Below, piece by piece: positions 1-5,428 of a DNA stretch of 5,428 bases. The stretch's first letter is position 1, and every line of letters starts with the position of its first letter. Location of the stretch: assembly GCA_017538465.1 (NCBI GenBank), contig JAFYIW010000252.1:1-5428 (forward strand), read 5' to 3'. Source of the DNA: Victivallales bacterium. GTDB taxonomy: Bacteria; Verrucomicrobiota; Lentisphaeria; Oligosphaerales; Oligosphaeraceae. The notes below the pieces were generated by a model. That model was not told the DNA's origin. It saw nothing but the letters and a program-made list of their open reading frames with translations, and made no database searches. The position numbers were made by a program, and so were the translations under genes.

Positions 1-3
1 GTC

Positions 4-1284
4 ATGGGCTACCTGGCGTTGGCGTATCTGGCAATGTTGTTTCTCGCCGTTCCACTCGGCGGGCGATTTCTGGCGGCGGATCTGTTCGCGCCCATGCTGC
101 TTTGGCAATTATGGCGCAAGCGGGAGGCACTGCTGGACGTGCTCCTGACCGAGGCCAAATGGCTGGTGTTGGCCTTCGCCTGGATGTCCCTTGCGCTCTC
201 CGTGCAATTCATGCGGGGCTCTGGCACGCTCTATGACTTTGCGGTCTTCGGCTACATGGCGGTCATTTATTGCTTCTACCGCGTCACGCCGTTGCCCAAC
301 CGTAGAATCTGTACTTGGACGGGTGTTGTCTTAATCGCTCTCTGCCTCTTGGGCTGGCTGGCAGCTCGTCTGTTGCCAGCCACTCCCCTAGCCCAACGAC
401 TGCTTTACACGGACATTCATTTTGAACAACTTGCCCCCAACCAACTCGTCGTCCGATATCAGTTTCTGTTCAACAATCCGAATCTTCTGGGCAGTGCCTA
501 CATCATCCCTGTCATCCTCCTGCTTCCTCTGCTAAAAGAGCAATTGGGCACCCTAAAACGCTGGTGGAAAGCTGCATTGCTTGCACTGATTTGCTTCATT
601 GCCTGCCTGCCTCTTTTGGCCACCGCCTCCAAACACCTCGTGATGACCTTTGGACTGCTCGCTGGAACCTGGACGCTTCTGCCATTGATTCCACGCCGCT
701 GGACGGTCCCCTTCGCCACCGTAGCCGTCTCGCTTTTCGGGATGCTCTGCCTCATCACGGTCCTCTTCCAGACCTATCCGGCACTCCAGCAGGCACCCTG
801 GGTGGATTTCTCGAAACGCGGCAACTACTTCGTGCATCAGGAAATCTATGCGAAGATTCTTCTCCATGAAGGAGTTGGCGGAACGCTCTTCGGACACAGC
901 CTCGCCGAACTGCAAGCGCTTTATCCCAAATACGCCGACGCCGAGAAAATCTACGCCATTCTGGAGCCCTACGGCTTCGGCGGAGAGACCGACCAATTCA
1001 TCACTTTCATGGACCCCCATCAGGAGTATCTGAACTTCGCCTCCTTCTTCGGAATTCCCGCGCTTCTGGCACTGGTGGCATTTCTCCTGGCCCATGCACG
1101 GCAAGCAGTTCGCATTCAACGGTGGGAGACCATGCTTTTCGTCCTTGGACTTCTCCTTGCCTTCTGCTGGGATGACCTTGGCTCCAAACGCTGGATATGG
1201 GCGGCTCTGGGCATCCTCGCCCAGACCCGGAGCACAATGCAAGGCTCCGCATCAGGCGTAGCGCAATCGACCACCCGGGAATAA
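4..1284 (+). CDS. O-antigen ligase/polymerase-like integral membrane protein (Wzy_C/WaaL type)
   Basis: A 426-residue polytopic membrane protein of the O-antigen ligase/polymerase superfamily, which moves or polymerises undecaprenyl-linked glycans on the periplasmic face of the inner membrane. Hydrophobic segments alternate with short basic loops from residue 1 to about 255. A large polar, presumably periplasmic loop follows (about 256-345), then two or three more membrane segments (about 346-403). Family-like motifs are FNNPN at 156-160 after R151, TASK at 207-210 in place of the usual S-R pair, and DPHQEYLNFASFFGIP at 337-352. H339 in that last motif matches the conserved loop histidine of WaaL-type enzymes. 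Length is normal for the family. The ATG lies only 3 bases from the window edge and the frame is open upstream, so the true start may be outside. Nothing shows whether it acts as ligase, polymerase or on another exopolysaccharide. No other glycan gene is visible here. Confidence 0.8.
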   Translation: MGYLALAYLAMLFLAVPLGGRFLAADLFAPMLLWQLWRKREALLDVLLTEAKWLVLAFAWMSLALSVQFMRGSGTLYDFAVFGYMAVIYCFYRVTPLPNRRICTWTGVVLIALCLLGWLAARLLPATPLAQRLLYTDIHFEQLAPNQLVVRYQFLFNNPNLLGSAYIIPVILLLPLLKEQLGTLKRWWKAALLALICFIACLPLLATASKHLVMTFGLLAGTWTLLPLIPRRWTVPFATVAVSLFGMLCLITVLFQTYPALQQAPWVDFSKRGNYFVHQEIYAKILLHEGVGGTLFGHSLAELQALYPKYADAEKIYAILEPYGFGGETDQFITFMDPHQEYLNFASFFGIPALLALVAFLLAHARQAVRIQRWETMLFVLGLLLAFCWDDLGSKRWIWAALGILAQTRSTMQGSASGVAQSTTRE

Positions 1285-1331
1285 TCCAATTCCGTCCGCA
1301 AACACCACTTGCGCCATAGACTGACGGCAAA

Positions 1332-1352
1332 CGGGGCATCCCCGCGCTTTTT
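1332..1352 (+). terminator. Possible intrinsic terminator after the ligase-like gene
   Basis: A perfect 5-bp GC stem (CGGGG 1332-1336, CCCCG 1340-1344) with a CAT loop is followed three bases later by five T (1348-1352), 48 bases past the ligase stop. The form is that of a rho-independent terminator, but the stem is short and the T-run is displaced by CGC, so it may be weak. It would separate the ligase from the ftsA-like transcription unit. Confidence 0.35.
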
Positions 1353-1394
1353 CGGCTTTTCCGCTGGGTTCCGCCGTCAATTTCGATTCATGGG

Positions 1395-1403
1395 TATTAT
1401 AGT
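1395..1403 (+). promoter_or_regulatory. Possible -10 element upstream of the ftsA-like gene
   Basis: The overlapping boxes TATTAT (1395-1400) and TATAGT (1398-1403) each differ from TATAAT by one base. They form an AT-rich island in GC-rich surroundings, about 90 bases before the ftsA-like ATG and after the possible terminator. No convincing -35 hexamer lies 16-18 bases upstream, so this is a position-supported guess only. Confidence 0.25.
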
Positions 1404-1486
1404 AACATCGCAGACAGACCTATAGCGCGGCGTCCCGCTGCAAGACGCAAAGCCATTCCTGACTGTCATCTATCCGTGTCTCCGAC

Positions 1487-2788
1487 ATGAAGCGCTCCCG
1501 CGACATCTATTTGGGCCTCGACCTGGGAACCGCGACCATCAAAGCGGTCGTGGCCAGGATATTGCCGGACAACACCCTGGAGTTTCTGGGCAATGGCGAA
1601 ATGCCCTCGCTCTCCATGTTCAAGGGCGAACCCGACCAGCCCGGCATCGTCACCGAGCAGATTTTCCGAGCCATCCAGGAGGCCATCCGCACGGCGGCGT
1701 TGCGGGAGTTCCCCAACCGCATCGCCCTGGCGCTTTCCGGCGGCTACATGGAGACCAGAGCCGTTTCGGTCAGCATCGACATCCCGAACAGCCTTCCCAT
1801 CACGGAAGGCGACTGCATCACAGTGGGACGCAGCGTTTATGGGAAACTCCAGCCACCGCCCGGACAACCGGGCGTCGTGCCGCCGGGAAAATTCCCCCTG
1901 TCAACCGTCGTCACCCGGAACTTCCGGCTGGCGGACGGGCGGATGCTCTTCTCGCCGGTCGGGCAAATCTCCTCCACGCTCTCCTGCGAGACGCTGTACT
2001 TCGCGCTGGACTACGAGCGCTACAACCGCATCGTCGCCATCCTGAACACCGCCTTGGATGGACGGCATATTGACTACACCGTGCCTGTTCCGCTGGCCAT
2101 TTCCGCCGCGCTCTGTCCGCCCTTGACCATCGAGGACAACCTCCCCATGCCGCTGATCATCGACCTGGGGGCCGGAGTCACCTCGCTTTCCATGCCCACG
2201 GCAGGCGGCTATCTCATCGCCGAGCAAATCGGCGTCGGCTGCGACCATCTGGCCAATGACATCAACCTGGTCTTCGGCATCAACGACATCAAGACCGCCA
2301 GAAACCTCATACGGGAACTGGCAAGTTTCCGCTGCACGGCCGTGGCCGCGCATGACGGCGACGCAAGAATGCTCACCATCGTCTCCCCCGGCGGCAACCA
2401 GATGGACATTTCCGCCAATGACCTGGAAACCGTCATTGAAATGCGGCTGAAGGAGCTTTTCCACATCATCATGCAACGACTGGAGGCCAACCAGGCCTAC
2501 AGTTGGCTTGACGAGGTCATCCTTTCGGGTGACGGTGCCCTGATTCCCCGCATCGGCGAACTGGCCGGCGGCATCCTCCGTCGGAAGGTGCGCGTCGGGA
2601 CGCCCTATCAAGTCGACGCCGCCAGATTCTTCGACACCCTTCCCCCACGCTACACCACTGTCTGCGGACTGCTGCGCGCCTCCCTGCGCATGCAAATGCT
2701 CAAGGAGGAACGCGAACAGCGCGGCAATGTGCTGGACCGTGTGGGACGAGGACTGCGCGATGTCTTCCAGGCCATCTTCGAGTGGTAA
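1487..2788 (+). CDS. ftsA: FtsA-family actin-like ATPase (membrane tether for an FtsZ-like partner)
   Basis: A 433-residue actin-fold protein of the FtsA type, the cytoplasmic ATPase that anchors FtsZ to the inner membrane. Visible motifs are the phosphate-1 loop GLDLGTATIK (10-19), the phosphate-2 loop IIDLGAGVTSL (224-234), the connecting EQIGVGCDHLANDI segment (246-259), a VIEMR helix (316-320) matching the FtsA subdomain that receives the FtsZ tail, and the adenosine motif VILSGDGALIPRIGELAGG (344-362). A VRVGTP strand (368-373) follows. Residues 82-190 correspond to the FtsA-specific 1C subdomain and not to the MreB layout, and carry a proline-rich stretch at 121-137. The C-terminus (about 413-433) is an amphipathic helix with R417, R421 and R424 and a VFQAIFEW end, like the FtsA membrane-targeting sequence. 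The first in-frame ATG after a stop at 1460 is used. It has no Shine-Dalgarno sequence. The FtsZ-like gene follows directly, supporting a functional pair. PilM is the main alternative, but the 1C region and C-terminal helix favour FtsA. Confidence 0.87.
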   Translation: MKRSRDIYLGLDLGTATIKAVVARILPDNTLEFLGNGEMPSLSMFKGEPDQPGIVTEQIFRAIQEAIRTAALREFPNRIALALSGGYMETRAVSVSIDIPNSLPITEGDCITVGRSVYGKLQPPPGQPGVVPPGKFPLSTVVTRNFRLADGRMLFSPVGQISSTLSCETLYFALDYERYNRIVAILNTALDGRHIDYTVPVPLAISAALCPPLTIEDNLPMPLIIDLGAGVTSLSMPTAGGYLIAEQIGVGCDHLANDINLVFGINDIKTARNLIRELASFRCTAVAAHDGDARMLTIVSPGGNQMDISANDLETVIEMRLKELFHIIMQRLEANQAYSWLDEVILSGDGALIPRIGELAGGILRRKVRVGTPYQVDAARFFDTLPPRYTTVCGLLRASLRMQMLKEEREQRGNVLDRVGRGLRDVFQAIFEW

Positions 2789-2802
2789 AACCTCAAGTGA
2801 AC

Positions 2803-3546
2803 ATGAACACTTCAGGAGAGCTTCTATTATTGGGCATCGGCACGGCCGGATCACGCGCGGCCTATTACATCTACCAGCGCGGCGGGCTGCCCGGGCTACG
2901 CATCCTGGCCGTCGACTCCGGCGACGCCATCCAGGAAATTCCCGCCGCCTTGCCATCCGCGCAACTTCCCCTGCCTCCCAAAGTCCCCGTTGGAGAGGCC
3001 GCCCGTGAAGCCAATGAATCCCTGAATGCCATCATTGACGCCCATCTGCGGGGAGCGCGAATGCTCTTCATCGTCACCTGTCTGGGCGGCAACACCGGCG
3101 CGTATTACACCCAGGCCGCACTTCTCTACGCCAAACTCCACAACCTTCCCGCCGCCGCATTGGTCGCCATGCCGCATGACTTTGACAACGATGAGTGCAA
3201 GTGGACGGCTGACTCTGCTTTGGACACCTTGCGGGCCCAGCACTTCAAAGTCCTCAGCCTGGATTGCCAGGCCTTCGGGCATCTCTTTCCGGACCAGAGC
3301 CGCGAGGCCGCCTACCCCCAGGCGGTCCGTTGGATTGCCGAGACCACGCTTGGCTATCTGAAACTCTTCACTCTGCAGGAGAATCCCCGCGGGGAAAGGC
3401 CAAACACAGCCTTCGCCGGACGTTCCCGGCCAAATGTGCCCATGGACGACCTGCCAAGGGGAATCTTCACCAACGTTCCTGCGACTTTCTTCAACGGGGA
3501 AAATCTCGACCTGCCGACCTTCTGGAGACAACATTCAAAACAGTAG
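2803..3546 (+). CDS. Minimal divergent FtsZ-like tubulin-superfamily protein with FtsA-binding tail
   Basis: Predicted 247 residues from the ATG at 2803. An upstream GTG at 2782 would give 254 residues and overlap the ftsA-like stop. Neither start has a Shine-Dalgarno sequence. The fold is recognisable as the FtsZ/tubulin nucleotide-binding domain: LLLLGIGTAGS (7-17) matches the first FtsZ glycine loop, LAVDSGDA (35-42) matches AVNTDAQA, ARMLFIVTCLGGNTGAYYT (85-103) matches the tubulin signature region, and MPHDFDN (123-129) matches the KPFxFEG segment. An H7-like helix lies at about 171-189. The protein then departs from FtsZ: there is no NxDFADV synergy (T7) loop and no second domain, only a linker of about 30 residues. 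A tail RGIF (219-222) plus NGENLDLPTFWRQ (231-243) closely matches the FtsZ C-terminal peptide (E. coli LDIPAFLRKQ). Family FtsZ proteins are usually 350-400 residues. The signature loop reads GGNTGAY where FtsZ has GGGTGTG, so GTP hydrolysis is doubtful. The role is inferred to be a non-canonical partner of the adjacent FtsA-like protein at the membrane. Confidence 0.8.
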   Translation: MNTSGELLLLGIGTAGSRAAYYIYQRGGLPGLRILAVDSGDAIQEIPAALPSAQLPLPPKVPVGEAAREANESLNAIIDAHLRGARMLFIVTCLGGNTGAYYTQAALLYAKLHNLPAAALVAMPHDFDNDECKWTADSALDTLRAQHFKVLSLDCQAFGHLFPDQSREAAYPQAVRWIAETTLGYLKLFTLQENPRGERPNTAFAGRSRPNVPMDDLPRGIFTNVPATFFNGENLDLPTFWRQHSKQ

Positions 3547-3577
3547 CCTTGCTGCCACTGCTAACGCGGGAGACACG

Positions 3578-3664
3578 ATGGCGCACCGGCGCCGCACCTG
3601 CCAAACCTTTACTCTTTACTCTTTAACCTCTAACCTCCAACCTCCAACCTCCAACCTTTCATGA
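3578..3664 (+). CDS. Possible 28-residue leader peptide coupled to the aldolase start
   Basis: An ATG at 3578 is preceded by GGGAG (3568-3572) with a 5-base spacer, the best ribosome-binding site in the window. The frame runs 28 codons through the heptanucleotide array and stops at TGA 3662-3664, which overlaps the aldolase ATG at 3661 (ATGA). The peptide starts MAHRRRTCQ and then has a low-complexity Ser/Thr/Leu/Pro/Asn tail dictated by the DNA repeat. It has no recognisable domain, signal peptide or amino-acid run typical of attenuation. Its plausible role is to bring ribosomes to the SD-less aldolase start by translational coupling. It may equally be a chance frame, as SD-like sites are common in GC-rich DNA. 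Confidence 0.25.
   Translation: MAHRRRTCQTFTLYSLTSNLQPPTSNLS
3604..3659. repeat. Degenerate heptanucleotide tandem array (8 units of 7 bp)
   Basis: Eight units stand in exact 7-base register with no spacer: AACCTTT at both ends (3604, 3653), two ACTCTTT (3611-3624), one AACCTCT (3625) and three identical AACCTCC (3632-3652). The + strand has no G at all over 56 bases, so the minus strand is C-free and holds three GGAGG cores. The array ends one base before the aldolase ATG and occupies the place where a ribosome-binding site would be. Three identical central units flanked by variants suggest growth by replication slippage followed by drift. It resembles short tandem heptamer repeats found between genes in some bacteria. 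Confidence 0.9.
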
Positions 3665-5428
3665 CTAGCATCGCTGCATCCCTGAAATCTCTGGCGGCAC
3701 TCTCTCGCCAATACGGCGCCGACCCCGAATATGTCTTCCTCGGCGGCGGCAACACCTCCTTCAAGACCAAAACCGATTTATATATCAAGCCCTCCGGCGT
3801 GGCGCTGGCGACCATCCAGCCCGAGCAGTTCCTGAAGATGGACCGCAAGGACCTCCAGAAGGTCTTCACGGAAGGACCGAAGGTCGAGGGCGACGTCCGC
3901 GAGGCGGTGGTGAAGGCCTTGCAGCTGGCGGCGGTGCGTCCGCAGGGCGCGGGACGGCCCTCGGTCGAGGCCCCGGTTCATGAGATTATCCAATACCAGT
4001 TTGTGGTCCACACCCATCCTGCATTGGTCAATGGCCTGACCTGCGCCAAGAACGGCAAGGCCGCCTGCGCCAAACTCTTCCCGAAGGCCATCTGGCTGGA
4101 CTACTGCAACCCCGGCAGCACGCTCGCCTTCAACGTCAAAGCGGCGCTGGACGCGGCCGCAAAGAAGACCGGCAAGCAGCCGCAGGTGATTTTCCTGCAG
4201 AAGCACGGCGTCTTCATCGGCGCGGACACCTGCAATGAGGTCGCCAAGCTCTACGCCCAGGTCATGGACACCCTCAAGAAGGCCTACAAGAAGGCGAAGA
4301 TCGCCATCACCGACCCCGACTTGGGCACCATCGCGGACGACGCGCTGCTGGAGACCGCGCCTGTTCTGCGCACGCTGCTCTCCGACGCGGAGGGCAACCG
4401 CGCCATCGTGAAGGCGGTCGGCAACTCCGCCGCCTTCGCGGGGCCGCTGACCCCGGACCACATCGTCTATGCGAAGTCCTTCGCCTACAAGGGCTCTGCG
4501 GATGCGGCGAAACTGGCGGCCTTCCAGGAGAAATATGGCTACCAGCCGAAGGTTCTGGGGATTCCCGGCAAGGGGCTCTTCACCGCCGGGGCCACGCTCA
4601 ACGACGCGAAGTCCTCCGCGATTGCCTTGGCCAACGCCCGCAAGATTGAAGAACTTACCCAAGCCTTCGGCGGACCGAACTACCTGACCAAGAAGGAATA
4701 CTCCTTCATCGAGAACTGGGAGGTCGAGTCCTACCGCCGCTCCATGAATGGCGTCGCCGGTGCCAGCCGCCTCGCCAACCGCATCTGCGTGGTCACGGGG
4801 GGGGCGCAGGGCTTCGGGCTGGGCATCGCCGAGCACCTCATCGCCCAGGGTGGAACTCTGGTTCTGGCCGACATGAACTATGACGGCGCCAAGGCCGCCG
4901 CCGATGACCTCTGTGCGAGATTCGGCAAAAACCGCGCCTTCGCCGTGGCGGTGAATGTCGCTGACGAGGCGTCGGTGGAACAGATGATGGCAACCATCGT
5001 GCGCGAGGTCGGCGGCATCGACCTCTTCGTGAACAACGCCGGCGTGGTTCGCTCCGGCTCCGTGATGGAACTCACGCTGAAGGACTTCTCATTCGTGACC
5101 AACATCAACTACATCGGATACTTCCTGTGCTCCAAATACGCCGCCCGCGTGATGGCCAAGCAGATGACCAGCTCCGACAGCCGTTGGACCGACATTGTAC
5201 AGGTCAACTCCAAGAGCGGTCTGGAGGGCTCCAACAAAAATGGGGCCTACGCCGGCTCCAAGTTCGGCGGCATCGGCCTTACCCAGTCCTTCGCCAAGGA
5301 ACTGGTCACCAGCCACATCAAAGTCAATTCAGTGTGCCCCGGCAACTATCTGGACGGGCCGCTCTGGAGTGACCCCGTGCGTGGACTCTTCGTGCAGTAC
5401 CTCCAGGCCGGCAAGGTGCCCGGAGCCA
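3661..5428 (+). CDS. Bifunctional class II aldolase / short-chain dehydrogenase, 3' end outside window
   Basis: The frame is open for 589 complete codons to the window edge with no frameshift. The family is usually near 680-700 residues, so about 100 are missing. The ATG is forced: the frame upstream reaches TAA at 3631 with no other start. Residues 1-220 are a class II (zinc) aldolase/epimerase domain with GGGNTSFK (28-35), IKPSG (42-46), SVEAPVHE (101-108), VHTHP with zinc ligands H117 and H119, and KHGVF with H182. A linker leads to a classical SDR domain from about 372: TGGAQGFGLG (379-388), D404 at the end of strand 2 (suggesting NAD), NNAG (458-461), catalytic S517, Y530 and K534 in YAGSK, and PGNYLDGP (560-567). 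The architecture matches RhaE-RhaW/YuxG-type proteins, which cleave L-rhamnulose-1-phosphate to DHAP and L-lactaldehyde and oxidise the latter in the cytoplasm. The SDR half also resembles sorbitol-6-phosphate dehydrogenase (SrlD), so the substrate remains unsettled. Confidence 0.9.
   Translation, partial: MTSIAASLKSLAALSRQYGADPEYVFLGGGNTSFKTKTDLYIKPSGVALATIQPEQFLKMDRKDLQKVFTEGPKVEGDVREAVVKALQLAAVRPQGAGRPSVEAPVHEIIQYQFVVHTHPALVNGLTCAKNGKAACAKLFPKAIWLDYCNPGSTLAFNVKAALDAAAKKTGKQPQVIFLQKHGVFIGADTCNEVAKLYAQVMDTLKKAYKKAKIAITDPDLGTIADDALLETAPVLRTLLSDAEGNRAIVKAVGNSAAFAGPLTPDHIVYAKSFAYKGSADAAKLAAFQEKYGYQPKVLGIPGKGLFTAGATLNDAKSSAIALANARKIEELTQAFGGPNYLTKKEYSFIENWEVESYRRSMNGVAGASRLANRICVVTGGAQGFGLGIAEHLIAQGGTLVLADMNYDGAKAAADDLCARFGKNRAFAVAVNVADEASVEQMMATIVREVGGIDLFVNNAGVVRSGSVMELTLKDFSFVTNINYIGYFLCSKYAARVMAKQMTSSDSRWTDIVQVNSKSGLEGSNKNGAYAGSKFGGIGLTQSFAKELVTSHIKVNSVCPGNYLDGPLWSDPVRGLFVQYLQAGKVPGA

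Noticed and set aside
553..1242. 229-codon minus-strand open frame under the ligase-like gene
   Set aside because: It covers the best-conserved ligase motifs on the other strand and has no recognisable family features.
1375..1380. TTGACG on the minus strand as a -35 box of a divergent promoter
   Set aside because: No -10-like hexamer lies at the right spacing on the minus strand, and no minus-strand gene follows.
1487..2788. PilM/type IV pilus or MreB assignment for the actin-like gene
   Set aside because: There are no pilN/pilO neighbours, MreB subdomain layout does not fit, and the amphipathic C-terminal helix and FtsZ-like partner point to FtsA.
1901..2956. 351-codon minus-strand open frame spanning both cytoskeletal genes
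   Set aside because: It is antisense to well-supported FtsA and FtsZ-like motifs and crosses their junction. Low-complexity composition and no domain.
3500..3546. FtsZ-like gene as a frameshifted full-length ftsZ
   Set aside because: The tail motif is in the same frame as the GTPase domain, and there is no room or coding signal in the 3547-3660 gap for a missing domain. The C-terminal domain is deleted internally and not shifted out of frame.
3580..3593. GGCGC/GCGCC hairpin (4-base loop) after the FtsZ-like gene as a terminator
   Set aside because: No T-run follows; the next bases are GCACCTG. A 5-bp stem alone in GC-rich DNA is weak evidence.
3604..3659. Heptamer tract as a CRISPR array or telomere-like end
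   Set aside because: Units are 7 bases with no spacers, and the tract sits between two genes in continuous sequence. It is a simple tandem repeat.
3434..3664. 76-codon frame in which the small leader peptide is the last part
   Set aside because: Its 5' part overlaps the conserved tail of the FtsZ-like protein out of frame. Only the portion from the SD-preceded ATG at 3578 has any support.
3778..4836. 352-codon minus-strand open frame
   Set aside because: It lies antisense to the aldolase half, whose motifs and zinc ligands are clear. The product is Gly/Val/Arg/Leu-rich with no recognisable domain, as expected from the complement of GC-rich coding DNA.

Overview
This is a GC-rich bacterial window that is almost fully coding on the + strand. 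It holds an O-antigen ligase-like membrane protein (4-1284), a two-gene cytoskeletal cassette made of an FtsA-family actin-like ATPase (1487-2788) and a very short, divergent FtsZ-like GTPase (2803-3546), and the first 589 codons of a bifunctional class II aldolase/short-chain dehydrogenase (3661 to the right edge, still open). No RNA gene, insertion sequence or CRISPR array is visible. The long minus-strand frames are shadows of these genes. The O-antigen-type ligase suggests a Gram-negative cell envelope. The divergent FtsA/FtsZ pair, the sugar aldolase-SDR fusion and the lack of Shine-Dalgarno sequences before all three visible main starts would fit a Planctomycetes-Verrucomicrobia-Lentisphaerae type bacterium, but that placement is inference and not proven by the window.

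Layout. The ligase-like gene is followed by a 202-base gap with a small GC hairpin plus T-run (possible terminator) and an AT-rich -10-like box (possible promoter). The ftsA-like gene comes next. The FtsZ-like gene begins 14 bases after its stop, or overlaps it if a GTG at 2782 is used. A 114-base gap follows, whose last half is a degenerate array of eight 7-base units ending one base before the aldolase ATG. Inside that gap a 28-codon reading frame with a good ribosome-binding site ends in an ATGA overlap with the aldolase start.

The most interesting system is the FtsA/FtsZ-like pair. The FtsA-like protein keeps its ATP-binding motifs and a C-terminal amphipathic membrane helix. Its partner keeps a tubulin/FtsZ nucleotide-binding domain with an altered signature loop. 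It lacks the T7 synergy loop and the whole C-terminal FtsZ domain, yet ends in a tail (NLDLPTFWRQ) that closely resembles the FtsZ tail peptide that binds FtsA. This predicts a membrane-tethered FtsA bound to a 'minimal' FtsZ-like protein that cannot build ordinary treadmilling filaments, encoded away from a division/cell-wall gene cluster. The aldolase-SDR is metabolically unrelated (rhamnose/fucose-type deoxysugar breakdown is the likeliest role), and its position may be chance or a separate transcription unit.
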